DNA of 64,000 nt from Heloderma charlesbogerti (taxonomy: Eukaryota; Chordata; Lepidosauria; Squamata; Helodermatidae), in assembly GCA_026122225.1 (NCBI GenBank), contig JANEZZ010002886.1, forward strand, positions 1 to 64,000, in the 5' to 3' direction. Positions within the stretch are counted from its first letter, which is position 1, and the number at the start of each line of letters is the position of its first letter. The notes below the pieces were generated by a model that was given only the letters and a program-made list of their open reading frames with translations, did no database searches and had not been told where the DNA came from. Shown here in pieces: positions 10,458-22,605 of this stretch. The position numbers and the translations under genes are program-made.

Positions 10458-12604
10458 ATGTGCATAGTGTGTGCATTGAATGTACAGTGGAAAAATGGAA
10501 GTTGCACAAACAGCAGATATCTTTGATTCCATGCGTAAAGCAAACATCAAATATTAAACTGACTGGAAAGTTGGATTAAAAGAAAGGACAGCAGGAATGT
10601 GAATTTACTTTTTTTTCAGAATGTCTTTCATTAACCTTCCACTGAAGCAAGAGAATGTTCCAAATGTAAGGGGGGAGATTACCCCAAATCTGTATTTGAA
10701 AAAGAATGCATATATTCATTTAGAAAATATGGCCCTTAGTGACAATGATCACATTCCTCCACCCCCAGCAAGTATATAAAAAAAAGTGCAGGGCTTTTAA
10801 TTTATGTTTATATAATCCTAGTACTGACTACAGATTTGTGGTTAATTAATGAACTTGTGCTCCAGCGTCTGGGAAGATGAGCAACAAAAATTAACATAAC
10901 TACTATATTCCAAAGATGTGCAGCTGGGTGATAATATTTGAAATTTGACCAAAAAAAAAACATTGGAAGTATTATTATTTGTGACATGGCTAAAGATGGG
11001 GGATTGTGAGGAGAGTAAAGATGACAGAACTGGTGCTAACCACTGTGACAAGAACTTGAAAAGCAGCCGACGTGACATCTTTCCTATCATGCTGCCGAAA
11101 ATGTCAACTTTGTGAAGGACAGTGAGAAAATGGTTTGCCAAATATTTGAAAGGTAGATTCAAGAGATGCTCATCATGTCAGATGTAATATAGTCCACAGC
11201 TGTTTGAGAAAGGAAGTCCTTGCAGTTGTGATGGCTCTTAGTTAGCAGGCCCTTCCAGACATCCAAGCTGCTCAAAAAATGGCTACAGTTGACCTGTAGA
11301 TTGTCTTAAGTTTGTCTCTGCATGAAACACAGAAGCCTGTTGTTCTGGTTATTGATTATTGTGATTCACCATCATCATCAGCTGCAGTTGCAAGACAATG
11401 AACTGTGAATAATGTTATTATCCTGCTCCATGATGATGGCACCTACTTCAGGAAAATGATACATCAAAAGATCAAATTATTTGTTATTTTCTCTAGTTAG
11501 TTTTGTGAATTAGAACAGTGTGAACAGTGTATTTTTGAAGAATACACTGTTTCCTCTTGGTCACATGTACAGCACAATCTACTCTGAAAATTGGTGCTTT
11601 CTCTGGACAGCTGTGTAGGCTAAGAATAGATTACAAATACTTTTCACAAAAGGTGATGACTAGATTGCTGCTGTTACTGTTCAGCCATTAGGATGGACAA
11701 AATTAATACTCATCAATGGATTTGATTTAAGAGGACACTTCTGTTAGTCCATGCTATGTGCTACAAAATTAAGCTATTAAAACTCAGTTGAAATCATTAA
11801 TATCAAGTCAGCAGAAAAGGGATGGAAGTATTTCAATTTCACAGGGGTGACTGGGTTGTGTCCCCCCAGATGCAAACTGTGTCATCTATATAACATAACC
11901 TTTTATCAGGTGTCCATACTGAGATTTCTTGTTATCTTGTCCTATAGATAGATAGAGATAGAGATAAAATCTTTAATGCAGTGAGATTGTTCTGGAGGAA
12001 ATAGCTTAGGAATCAAAATTGAGAAGTTTCCACTAGTGCTGTATACACAGGCTTTAAACTACAACACAGTGAAATCACAGTAGTTGGATTTAAGTTGAAT
12101 TCATCTCTCTTTCACCAGCTGGGCAGTTGACGAGCAGTGGCACCAAAGGGAAAGAGACAATGAGAGGCCAATTAAGGAATGCTGGAGTCTTTGCTTTTTA
12201 AAAATATTATTGATGCTGGGGAGTGGGGCTGTAATGAAGATGATTGTTTGGATGAAAGGGCTAAGACAGGCTGATGCAAGACCTATTGCTTAATGACTGA
12301 TGGGATGGGGTGGTTGCAGTGGTAAGAGAAATGAGAAATATGAGGCAGGTTTGGGACCATTTTTACTGGTTGCTTTTCATCTTCTGGGACCAATTCAATG
12401 CCCTTGTCCCAAGTCATTTTCCTGCCTAAGGCAAATGGTGCCCCCTTCTCCCACCAAGTCAAGATGTATGTACACAGGACCAGCCAAGTTATTTTGGCAA
12501 CTGAGACAGAAATTTCTACAAGCACTTCTTCCACTCCCTGGCAGTAAAAATACAGTAATAACAAATAACTAACAATCTGTTGTCATTTCATGACACCCAA
12601 AATT

Positions 12605-12984
12605 AGGGTGGCCACTTACACATCACCAAAAGAGAGGAAATACATAGCAAAAAAAGACAAAAGAGGACACCAATTTGTACAACATTTGGCTATGTAAATT
12701 TATATGTATAGGTGCAAATTTAGAAATAATAACTATAATTTAAATAGAAATACATATATCTCACCATAATGGAAAAGACTGACTAGGTGTCCTTTGTGCC
12801 TGCTCAGTCTGCTGTCTAGGTGCTACACGTCGATGGGCAACTTCAAGGCCCCTGCTCTTCCTCCTTATAGTCTTTGATTTTAAACCAGATTAGGACTGGA
12901 TACCTCTTTAAATAGAGGAATATCAACTGCCAACAAACCAAAACAGAGGATGGTCCTCTATAAAAAGGATACCTGGCCACCTTG
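12605..12984. mobile_element. Possible miniature DNA element, AGGGTGGCCA ends
   Basis: The two ends are short inverted copies (AGGGTGGCCACTT at the left and the complement of AAGGTGGCCAGGT at the right). The segment between is non-coding and AT-rich. No target duplication is clear, so this is tentative. Confidence 0.4.
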
Positions 12985-13194
12985 CATTTGCTGCCTGAGG
13001 TGGTCACCTCACTGTGCTTTATGGTAGGACTGGCCCTGCTGCAGTCTTTATTTGGAGGGAATGTTTTCCATGCAAATTTGGAAAATGTTATCTGTGAATT
13101 AAAGCACAGATTCAAAGCAACCAGTAACATTTGTTTTACAATTCTGTTCAGTCCTAAAATACTGAAATACTCAAGGAGAGCATCACTGATGCTG

Positions 13195-13264
13195 TTTCTA
13201 CTGCAGTTTGTAATTTCTGTGAACCACCCAGAGAGCTTCGGCTATTGGGTGGTACAGAAATGAA

Positions 13265-13308
<44 letters not shown>
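13195..13308 (+). mobile_element. L2-type LINE 3' end with (TTA)n tail
   Basis: The block CACCCAGAGAGCTTCGGCTA followed by TTGGGTGGTACAGAAATG is the recognised 3' end of reptile L2 elements. The same end recurs at 54340-54391. It runs into a TTA trinucleotide array at 13265-13308. Confidence 0.75.
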
Positions 13309-13539
13309 GCAGCCATTATACTATGGGGCAAGAACAGTTAAGGGTGCAAACCTATGCATGTTTAGACATAAATAAGTTGCACAGCTCCCAAAATCCACCA
13401 GCCTGTCATGCTGCCTGGGGGATGCTGGGGGTTTAGGACTTATTTCTGTCTAAACATGCTTAGGAATGTGTTCTTATCTGCCTATTTTGTCTATCAAGTG
13501 TGAACTTGCAAGAGAAACAGATTTTAGAGGGATAATTCA

Positions 13540-15045
13540 TGATTTTGCAGAGAAAAATGCCAGAAAAATAAACCTTGTTGCGATGAAATGACTGCATCGA
13601 CGATTAGAGCGTAAATGTTGGAAGACTCAGAACGAATACGCTCGAACACAGGTAAGAATCCACTTGTGATCTTATTCTGTGGCAGTGATGGTGGCGAAGA
13701 AATCCTATTCCTCCACCACCGTTGCATCTGCTTAGTGTCATCCAGTGGAGCTCTTTCACATGGTTAAAGCCCTCTTGGGTGTAGGCCTTGGAACACAAGA
13801 ACTTGAACCCTCAAAGGCCCGCTGTGAACAATTTGCGAGACACTTTGCAGATAAAATTGCTCGTATTCATGCTGACTTGGATGCCATTGTTTTGACAGAG
13901 TCTGATATGAATGGGGCTGGTGCACCATCTAGTCATGTTATGGATACCTTTCGGCTTGTGCAACTTGAGGACGTGGACAAACTGCTTGGAGGACTGAGAC
14001 CTACTACTTGCCCTTTAGATCCTTGCCCATCCTGGCTTGTGAAATCTGCCAGAGCTGGGCCAGATATCTAGACTTCCGAGGTGGTCAGTGCCTCCTTGAG
14101 AAATGGTGAGGTCCCTGCAGCTTTGAAAGAAGCTGTGGTGAGGACCTTATTGAAGAAACCAAATTTAAATCCTATGGTTTCAGTTAACTACTGCCCTGTG
14201 TCAAATTTGCCATTCTTGGGCAAGGTGCTGGAACATGTGGTGGCCTCACAACTCCAAGCCATTTTGGATGAAACTGACTACTTAGATCCATTCCAATCAG
14301 GTTTCAGGCCTGGTTAGGGGAAGGAAACAGCCTTGGTCACCCTGGATGATGACTTACGCCAGGGAATAGATGGGGGAAGTGCAACCCTGTTGGTTCTTCT
14401 GGACCTCTTAGCAGCTTTCAATACCATTGACCATGGTATCCTTCTGGATCGTTTCTCTGGATTGGGCTTGTGAGGCATAGTTTTAAAGTGGTTCCAGTCC
14501 TTTCTGGAGGAGCGATTTCAGAAGGTGGTGTGGGGGACTTCTGTTCCACCCCATGGCCATTAGCCTGTGGGGTGCCGCAAAGTTCTATCTTGTCCCCCAT
14601 GCTTTTTAACATCTACATGAAACCGCTAGGGGAAGTCAGCAGGATTTGGGGGCTGAAATGTCATCAGTATGCAGGTGATACTCCGCTCTACCTCTTGTTT
14701 CCATCTGCACATCCCAGGGAGGCTGTGGAACTCCTGAACCAGTGTCTGGAGGCTGTTTTGAGATAGATGAGGGTGAACAAGCTGAAACTTAATCCAGACA
14801 AGACGGAGATACTGTGGGTTGGGAAACCTTTGGATCGAGGTTTAGAACTGGTTGCACTCCCCCTAAAAGACCAAGTGCGCAGTCTGGGAGTCCTGCTAGA
14901 CTCTGAGCTAACTGGGGAAGCCCAGGTGGCTGCAGTGTCCAGGAATGCCTTTTACCAGCTTAGGCTGCCAGCTGCGGCCCTATCTGGAGAGGATGGACCT
15001 TGCCTCATTTATCCATACACTAGTGACCAGGGGCATTGCTAGGTT
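13540..15045 (+). pseudogene. Decayed L2 LINE ORF2 (reverse transcriptase) remnant
   Basis: Several adjoining frames on the + strand spell an L2-clade reverse transcriptase in order. They show VSNLPFLGKVLEHVVASQLQ and DPFQSGFRPG (about 14190-14315), then DLLAAFNTIDH near 14402, GVPQSSILSPMLFNIYMKPL near 14567, HQYAGDTPLYL near 14661, and NKLKLNPDKTEILWVG near 14777. The catalytic YADD box has become YAGD, and stops occur at 14069, 14315, 14470 and 14764, so it is dead. It is cut off near 15045, where a different repeat begins. Confidence 0.88.
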
Positions 15046-15860
15046 CTTAAAAGTCCAGGGCAAAGGCCCATAACACAAATTTGCATATTATATATACAGT
15101 ATACACACACACACACACACACACACACGAGTCTAAGCGCACCTCTAATACATGTGTGTGTGTGTGCGTGTGTGTGTGCAGTGGGCTTGCATGTGTGTAT
15201 AGATTACATACATACATAGGAAGTGTGCACTGACCCCTCCCCTTCAACTCAGATCCTGATTCAGCATTTTAAGAAAACATCCCGCTTCTGCTTGGGCCAA
15301 TTTATAGTCAGACCACTTCAGCTCAGCACCAAAACCGAGTCAACGTTTGGAAAAATTAGTCTTTATGCTTCCTGTTGACTACCATGGGAAATTAAAAAAA
15401 AAACTGTAACTTTTTTTTCTTGGTCAGAACTGGATGATAATTTCAGGCATAGTAGCCCCCTAGAAGGGGATTACACCTGCCCAATGTCAGAAAAATAGGT
15501 GCAGGGTTTATATGTTGACCTTCTTTTAAAGGGAACTGCCAGTAATATTTTTATTACTTGGAAGAATTGGATAAAAATTTCAGAATTCATTGCCCCATCA
15601 GAGGAGATCATGTCTGCCAAATTTCAGAACGATAGCCACAAGGATTTTTTGTGCAAAGGTGGCCTTGACAGTTTGAGGTCTCCAAAAGAGGACATACTTA
15701 TCTCCCTATTTTCCTTGTGGATCATTGTTCTGAAAAATACAGACAGACTAGAGTTGTCCCTAAGTAAGAAACCAGCAAAGTTTCAGAAGGATAGGTGCAG
15801 CAGTTCATGTGGAAGGGGAATTCTCCAAAAAGAAGAATGAAACATGATATTAAAATTATT
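15046..15860. repeat. Unclassified repeat region with (CA)n and (TG)n tracts
   Basis: After the L2 remnant the sequence changes to AGGTTCTTAAAAGTCCAGGG and then AT-rich sequence with pure CA (15103-15128) and TG (15153-15178) tracts. The segment 15480-15830 looks repetitive in style (GTCAGAAAAATAGGTGCAG recurs in diverged form as TTTCAGAAGGATAGGTGCAG). I cannot name the family and see no gene. Confidence 0.4.
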
Positions 15861-15869
15861 CGTTAAAAA

Positions 15870-17300
15870 ACAGAATGCCAATAAAACCAAGGCTGGTCAA
15901 CCAAGGAAAGCTTCCTGGAAAAGAGCCTTTTTCAGAAGGTGCCTAAAACAACACAGTTTTGGTACCTGCCTGACCTCCAGAGGCAGGGACTTCCATAGGA
16001 AGGGAGCCATCATACTGAAGGTTCTTCTCTAGGTGGACTCCAGCTGGGCCATACGTCTGTGTGGAACCACCAGGAGCATGCCCTCTGATGACCTTGGTGA
16101 TCAGGCAGGATGGTAAGGGAGAAGGCACTCTCTCAGGTATCCTGGTTCCAAGTAGTTCAGGGCTTTGTATGCTAGTACTAAAACTTTAAACCTTAAAGCA
16201 AACACTCAGCCAGTGCAGTTCCCTCAGCAAAGGAGTTGCACGCTGAAAAGGGGCAGATCTGTGTTCTGTTCTATTGTGACTAATGAGATTGTATATATGG
16301 GATAGGATCGATTCATGGTATGTGTGGGAGGGGACCCACTTTGCAAGTTTGTACTGGAGCCAAAAATGATTGGGCCCTGAAAAGGCCTCTCCCTTATGAG
16401 CCCTTTTGATAGAGGGACTAGCTGGTGATTTGTTTGTTGTTTGTTTGACTGATTGATGTATACCTAGGGATGGGGGAGAATTCCGCCACGGACCCCAGTC
16501 CAAGAATCCGGCCCCATTGGGGCCCATACAGAATGGAGCACTCACCCCCACCTCCCCCCGGAATCTGTCTGGGTCGGATCCGTCTCTGCACCGATCCTGT
16601 GGAGCCGGCTGCCTGCTCAGCATCGCTGGCGAATGTTGATACGGCCAGCAGCCATTGCCGTGCTGTATCGCTCTCTAAGTAAGTCTCCGGATGCAAATGG
16701 CATAGTGGGCACCATCTGTGGCTGTAAAGCTGGTAGATTAGCCTAAATGTAGCCATTTAAGGCTGCATTTAGGCTAATCTACCAGCTTTACGGCCGCAAA
16801 TGATGCCCACTACACCATTTGCATCCGGAGACTTACTTAGACAGCGATACGGCACGGCAGTGGCTGCCAGCCGTATTGACATTCACCAGTGATACGGAGC
16901 TGGCGGCCAGCTCCACAGGATCAACGCAGAGCAGAGCCGGCCTGGACGGATTCCAGGGGGAGGGACGGATCGCCTCCCCCTGTGGGCAGATTCCCCCACG
17001 GAACGACATGTAGAGAATCCGCCCATCCCTATTTATACCCTGCCTTTCTATCAAAAAATGGCACTCAAGTTGGCTTACTAAAAAAATTTGAAATAGATTG
17101 AAACAATAAAACACATTAAAATACAATAACAACATAACAATTACAAAATAAAAACAACATCCAAACCAACAGACACACTTACAGGCTAAACCGGTCTTTG
17201 CTTACTAACAGACTTTCAGACAAAAAAGGGAGTTCCACAGCCTGGGAGCAGACACCAAAAAGGCCCTCTGCTTATGTCAGACTATGGATGGGCAGGAGCA
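15870..17300. repeat. Old LINE-like repeat interrupted by a hAT-type element
   Basis: The left part (15870-16464, with CTTTGTATGCTAGTACTAAAA and AACACTCAGCCAGTGCAG) and right part (17032-17300, with TACCCTGCCTTTCTATC and CAGCCTGGGAGCAGACACC) read as pieces of old LINE-derived repeats common in reptiles. The foldback element at 16465-17031 splits the stretch. Class and exact ends are uncertain. Confidence 0.45.
16465..17031. mobile_element. Foldback hAT-type element, TAGGGATGGG ends
   Basis: The 567-bp element is almost entirely one inverted repeat: arms of about 270-290 bp meet at about 16757 (CTAAATGTAGCC, a short ATTTAA centre, GGCTGCATTTAG). The termini are TAGGGATGGG and CATCCCTA. Flanks TGTATACC (16457-16464) and TTTATACC (17032-17039) match at 7 of 8 bases, fitting the 8-bp duplication of hAT transposons. 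It has no transposase. It shares its termini with the elements at 38200, 45211 and 49957. Confidence 0.8.
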
Positions 17301-18386
17301 CCCAGTTCCACTGCCTGGCATTTAAAACTTTTTGTTTTGGTGCTTGGATCCTAAACACAGTCCTGGTGCTCTGATCCTAAACACAATTGGGAGTAAGTTC
17401 TTCTGCAATGTGTTCAAAATCAGAGTGTCAGCATTGCCATCTGTAGCCAATGGTTACCATTTTGCCTTCATTGGAATAAGCCAGTTTCTCAGTAGAAAGC
17501 ATGTAGAGTTCACCATAGGTTTTCAGCTGATGTAGTGAACTAAGAAAGGAGTCAAGTAAAAGAGCAAGTTCCTGAGCCACACTTTGTTTTCTTCTGCATT
17601 CACATCAAGACATTTTCAGTAAAACACTTCATAGGTTATTGCTGCAACTGGAAAATTCACACACTTAGTTTAATAATCGTTTGACAACATGAGATGGGCA
17701 ACTACAGGATAGGCTTATCACCTCTTATCTTGGATTCTCCCTCATTGGGCAATTGCCTGACATGTTAGGAGGCAATGATCTGTGATAACTGATCATGTAG
17801 TAACTAGTGATAACAGATTCACACATTCAAGTTATCGAGTGATAGCTGCAATTATCATATCAATAACATAACATGTTCTTGTGGCATTTTTCTTTCAAAC
17901 CTTTTGAATTCTATCTGTAAATGAAGCATCCCTATATCTTAGCCTAATTGGTCTTGAAAATTACTTTTAGTTAAACAGGACTTAAAAAAAAAAAGTGGAT
18001 TTGAAAATTAGCAATTACATTATTGATGCATTTTGAGCACTTAAGGTTCTGTGTTTTATATGTATTTGAAAACATGAGGCCCTCTATTTGGCCGTTTGAG
18101 GAGCAATGCATGACTTGAAAATGTATGTTGTTGTCTCACTTCCTTATTGTAGGAATGCTCACTTGTCAAAAAATAAAGACACATGGATGATAATATCTTC
18201 TGGAATGTGAAATTTGAAATATTCTCAGTGTTTCAGTAGGTAAATGTTTAAAATTAAACAGCTTGCTTATTTTTTATACACTGCGGCTGGAATCTTATAC
18301 CTATTTGCCTGGGAGCAAGCTCAATTGAACTCAGCAGGTAATTCTGAGCACACAGGTATAGGATCACACTGTATCTAACACATTTA

Positions 18387-18833
18387 GGGCGCAGTCCTAT
18401 GTCCCCTAGGCAGCATCTGGGGAACATAGGATATTTCAGTTTCTGGGATCTGAGGTTGGAACCAGGGTCCAAGCTCAGAGCCCAGAAACTGAGCTTCCTG
18501 CTCCGACCCCCTCATAGTTGACACAGTTCTCTCCACACCAGCTACATCTCCACGCTCGAAAATGGAGCGTGGAGATGGCAAAATGGGGGAGGTCCCCAAG
18601 GCAAGGGGGAGACTGTAGAAGCTGCTTTACACAGCTTCCCATGTGTACCCTAGACTCCTTACCTTCCCCTCCCTGAAGCTGCGCCTACACGAGCAAAATT
18701 GCCCATCTAGGGAAAATTCAGAGTGACCAGAGCATGGAGGTAAGGATTGCCTCTGTGCTCCAGCCACCCCGCACTGGATACTCAGTAGCCTCTGACTTCA
18801 GAGGCTGCCAACTATTAAGACAGGATTGCACCC
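18387..18833. mobile_element. Harbinger-like miniature element, TTA target site
   Basis: The ends GGGCGCAGTCCTATG and the complement of GGGTGCAATCCTGTC are inverted copies. Each is flanked by TTA (18384-18386 and 18834-18836), the usual three-base duplication of PIF/Harbinger elements. An internal palindrome (CAGTTTCTGGG near 18437 and CCCAGAAACTG near 18480) is present. No ORF encodes a transposase. A three-base match can arise by chance, so the superfamily is tentative. Confidence 0.55.
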
Positions 18834-19365
18834 TTAATTTTTAAAAAAAAATGAGGCCAAAACAATATCTTTGGTATTTTAATGCATCCTCCTAGAGATA
18901 TATTCTATTACAGGTTTTGGGCCTAAATCAATATTTTTATATGCTGAAAGAATTTCTTCTTTTAAAATGTTTTAATTGTTTTAATTATGGGGTTTTATTC
19001 TTTTATCTTGCTCTTCCCCGTTCCTTGATGTGGAGCGGTATATAAATATTGTAAATAAATAAAATAAATAAATAAACTTGGGGCCTAAATCAATATTTTT
19101 ATACATCCAAATTTTCATACAAACAGTATGAAAAATGCACACTGAATTTAAAGAACAGTATCATAAAATAATCTAAATATATTGGCCAGAACCCCACAGA
19201 TAATTAAATGCGTGCAAATCCCTCTGGTCTCAATTAAACATATGTGTGCAGGTACTACAATCTCAGCCATTTACTTTGTGAGTGTGTTGAACTTTAAATA
19301 ACAAAGATTGAAAGAAATATCCAATGAGTGTAATGTCTTTGTTTAAATTTAGTGAGTTTTAAGCT

Positions 19366-19366
19366 C

Positions 19367-19403
<37 letters not shown>

Positions 19404-19429
19404 ATCTATCTATCTATCTATCTATCTAT
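19366..19429. repeat. (CTAT)n microsatellite
   Basis: About sixteen units of CTAT with one interruption (CTAATC). Confidence 0.92.
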
Positions 19430-20247
19430 TTCATATTATTTATTACTTACCTATTAGCTATTTATTATATTTTGAGGTTTCTGCATCTTTAGGTCAATGA
19501 AATATTGAACGTACAGACTGTATTTTTAAAAAAAAAACCTTAGGAGCATTTTGATTCTTTAAAAGGAAAATAAAGCTTACCAATTAACCCCTGACAGGAG
19601 GTTCATTAGAAGCTTTGTAATCCCTTGCCAAGTCTTTTGTATAGCCCAAACTAGTCTAGTACTAAGGATTTACAAAGCTTAATCCAAACACTGGAGGAGG
19701 CCTTTAAGCAAGAACATTTGTTCAGTTTTAATACTTCTTGTACTACCCTTAAAAACAGAGAAAGACTTTCAGTTAGAAACTTCATAATAGTCCACAAATC
19801 CATATACTTATTTGTTGTTAATAGTAGCAAGTAGTGCTGCTTATTCTGGCTTGTTGACTCATTTCCAGGAATGGATAAAACCAGTTCATTACTTCTTCAT
19901 GGATAATTTAATGGAGCAAAATTCATGAGGGGAAGTTGGGGGGGATCAGGAGATCTCCATCCCTTCCCACCCTTTTCTCTTTCTCATCATGGCAGTCTAA
20001 ATCAATTTGTCAACTCATATTTTATGGCACATGTAGGGCTTCCTCTTACTTTTTACACAACATCACAGGTAAATAATAGATAAAATGCTCACCAATTGTG
20101 CTATAGAATATACTTATGTAAACAAAAGCAATCGTTATATAATATTAGAGAAAAAAAGCTTTCTGAAATTGACTATGATGAAATCACTGTCTTCTGAAAA
20201 ATGCAAAAGATTATCATTGATCTTTTTAAACTCTACATTCATTAGTT

Positions 20248-21049
20248 TGTTGTTCAGTCGTTCAGTCGTGTCCGACCTCCGTGACCCCATGGACCACAGC
20301 ATGCCAGGCCCCCCGGTCCTGCGCTCTCTCCCAGAGCGTGCTCAAGTCCATATTCATTGCATCGGTGATGCTATCTAGCCATCTCATCCTCTGCCGTCCC
20401 CTTCTCCTTTTGCCTTCAGTCTTTCCCAGCATCAGGGTCTTTTCCAGGGAGTTTTCTCTTCACATTAGATGGCCAAAATATTTGAGCTTCAGCTTCAGTA
20501 TCTGTCCTTCCAATGAGCACTCAGGGTTGATTTCCTTTAGGATGGACTGATTTGACCTCCTTGCAGTCCAGGGGACTCGTAAGAGTCTTCTCCAGCACCA
20601 CAGTTCGAAAGCATCAATTCTTCGACGCTCAGCCTTCCTTATAGTCCAGCTCTCACAGCCATACATTACTACTGGGAAAACCATAGCTTTGATTAGATGG
20701 ACCTTTGTCGGCAAGGTGATGTCTCTGCTTCTTACTATGCTGTCTAGGTTTGCCACAGCTTTCCTCCCAAGGAGCAAGTGTCTTTTAATTTCATGGCTAC
20801 AGTCACCGTCTGCGGTGATCTTGGAGCCCAAGAAAATAAAATCTGTCACTGCTTCCATTTCTTCCCCTTCTATATGCCAGGAAGTGATGGGGCCAGATGC
20901 CATGATCTTTGTTTTTTTAATGTTGAGTTTCAAACCAGCTTTTGCACTCTCTTCTTTCACCCTCAACAAGAGGCTCTTTAGATCCTCTTCGCTTTCTGCC
21001 ATTAGGGTGGTATCGTCTGCATATCGGAGGTTGTTGATAATTCTCCCAT
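20248..21049 (-). mobile_element. 5'-truncated BovB LINE, copy 2
   Basis: This is 802 bp of the BovB 3' end, antisense to CADPS. It is flanked by a perfect 16-bp duplication TCTACATTCATTAGTT at 20232-20247 and 21050-21065. It covers the reverse-transcriptase end (from just after the YADD region) to the 3' terminus. The remaining frame (20460-21002) ends in a stop where the intact copy reads an Arg codon after GHLM, a CGA-to-TGA change typical of methylated CpG decay. Confidence 0.93.
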
Positions 21050-21548
21050 TCTACATTCATTAGTTAGATGACACCTTTTAGGATATGGGCACCCCCTCGT
21101 TTTGCACACTTTTTCTAGCATTCTGTTATATATTAATAAATTAAAGATAAGAAAAGCACAGCTAAGCCTGGGTATACATGGAATTCATCCATCCCCCAGA
21201 TTTGCAGTCTTTGGATTTGCCTTTGGTTTTATCAATCCATGTCAATTTGTTTATTTGTCCATGTACTAGGTGAGTCAAAGTACTTTGATTTAACCCAATT
21301 TATGCTGAACTAGTTTGCAGAAGGGTAGGAACTTCACTATAATGCACTGCTTGTTCTGGTAAAATGCTTAATGAGTTCAGTATTACCAACAGACATTGTG
21401 AAAAGAACTATATTCTGCCTATAGCAATCAAGACATGTGATTATTTAATTTCTTTAAGAAGAATCACAGATACTTCCACATGGGATATGTGGTCATTCGT
21501 ATTAACCTCACTGCTCTTCATATTTGTACTTTCTCGCACTATATCAGT

Positions 21549-21826
21549 CCTATTCAGACATTGTCAAATCATGTTATTTAAAACATGAGATGAGGGGGAG
21601 CATGCTAGCCCCGCCCCCTCCATTATCACTCTCGTCATGCTGTACATAGATACTCAGCGTTATGGAACACATGGAGAGCCCCCACAGATAGAGGAGTTTC
21701 TCCTCTTCAGACTGTAGCCCTCCACGTGTACAGTGTGATGAGAGACACAACGGAGGGAGATGAGGCTAGAGTGCTCCGCCCCCCCTTGTGTGTTTAAATT
21801 ACATGCTTTGATAATGCCTGAATAGG
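21549..21826. mobile_element. Miniature DNA transposon, CCTATTCAG family, copy 2
   Basis: Inverted ends of about 40 bp: CCTATTCAGACATTGTCAAA at the left and the complement of CCTATTCAGGCATTATCAAA at the right. The interior shares ordered blocks with 2541-2813 (GGAGAGCCCCCACAG, CCTCTTCAGACTG, GAGGCTAGAGTGCTCC). It is non-coding. No convincing target duplication was seen. Confidence 0.7.
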
Positions 21827-22503
21827 GTGGATATCATCTCTCACCTTTGATCTTAATAACTGATGACATGTAGGCCAAGAACTATATTGGCAGAAGATCC
21901 ACTCACACACAACCACCTCTCCACACTTTCCCCAAGTTCACTTTCAAGGTTGAGGACCCTCTGAAGCTGCACCCCATAAGGTACGAGGGTCTTCTGTTTG
22001 GTTTTGCACCTCCTGCCATGAGTAAGCAGAAATACTTTCTGCTTGTCCACAGGAGCGATTCCATCTCACCCATAGTGAAGAACATTTGGAATTAAAAATC
22101 CTTAAGGACCTCTAAAATGGTTTCAGAAATCTGAAATATGTGTAAGTAGGAGGATGGTTTTCATAGAATTGCCTTAACAATTGAGTTACACTGTGACAAC
22201 ACAGTTACCTGCCCTGTACACCTCAGGGCTGCAATGAATTCCATCCAAGAGTGCATCCAAACAGGGTTAACTAGTGAAGCACTGTGAAGTGAAACTGTGA
22301 AGTAAAGGACAGCGCTTCATATGTGCACCAGGGCCTCAAGAGAAGTTTGGCCTGAAGACATTGATTTCACATAATCAGAGTTTTGGATATCCAGGATTGA
22401 AATACTATTATTTATTTCTATAATTGTTTTCATTACAAATAGGATGGCAAAGTGTAAGGGTCATAAGATAAAATATGAGTTACTCATAGTCTTTCTTCTT
22501 CAG

Positions 22504-22605
22504 GCCTGATGGAATAGGAACCGTAACAGTAGAAGAAAAAGAACGGTTTGAAGAAATCAAAGAGAGGCTGCGGTTATTATTGGAAAATCAAATCACACAT
22601 TTTAG
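22504..22605 (+). CDS. CADPS: CADPS exon ([16 protein letters not shown] segment)
   Basis: The 102-nt exon is bounded by CTTCTTCAG and a GT donor (AG|GTAATG). In frame it reads [19 protein letters not shown] and then LLENQITHF, which I recognise as CAPS-family sequence. It starts with the third base of a codon and ends with two bases (AG) completed to Arg by the next exon. CAPS1 is a peripheral protein on dense-core vesicles and plasma membrane that binds PI(4,5)P2 and SNAREs and primes vesicles for Ca2+-triggered exocytosis. CADPS rather than its paralogue CADPS2 is chosen from the later exons. Confidence 0.95.

Larger units (their letters stand above)
1..22503 (+). other. CADPS: Intron upstream of first visible CADPS exon
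   Basis: I found no convincing host exon here. The first recognised exon, at 22504, begins with the third base of a codon, so at least one more exon lies upstream and this stretch is read as intron. That is inference, because the upstream exon is outside the window. The content is AT-rich unique sequence plus the repeats listed separately. In 1-2310, 9048-10420, 10460-12600 and 18840-20230 I see no gene, RNA gene or well-delimited repeat beyond short simple repeats. Confidence 0.7.

Noticed and set aside
16186..17135. Overlapping frames on both strands near the foldback element
   Set aside because: They arise from the GC-rich palindrome, contain no recognisable domain and mirror each other between the two arms.
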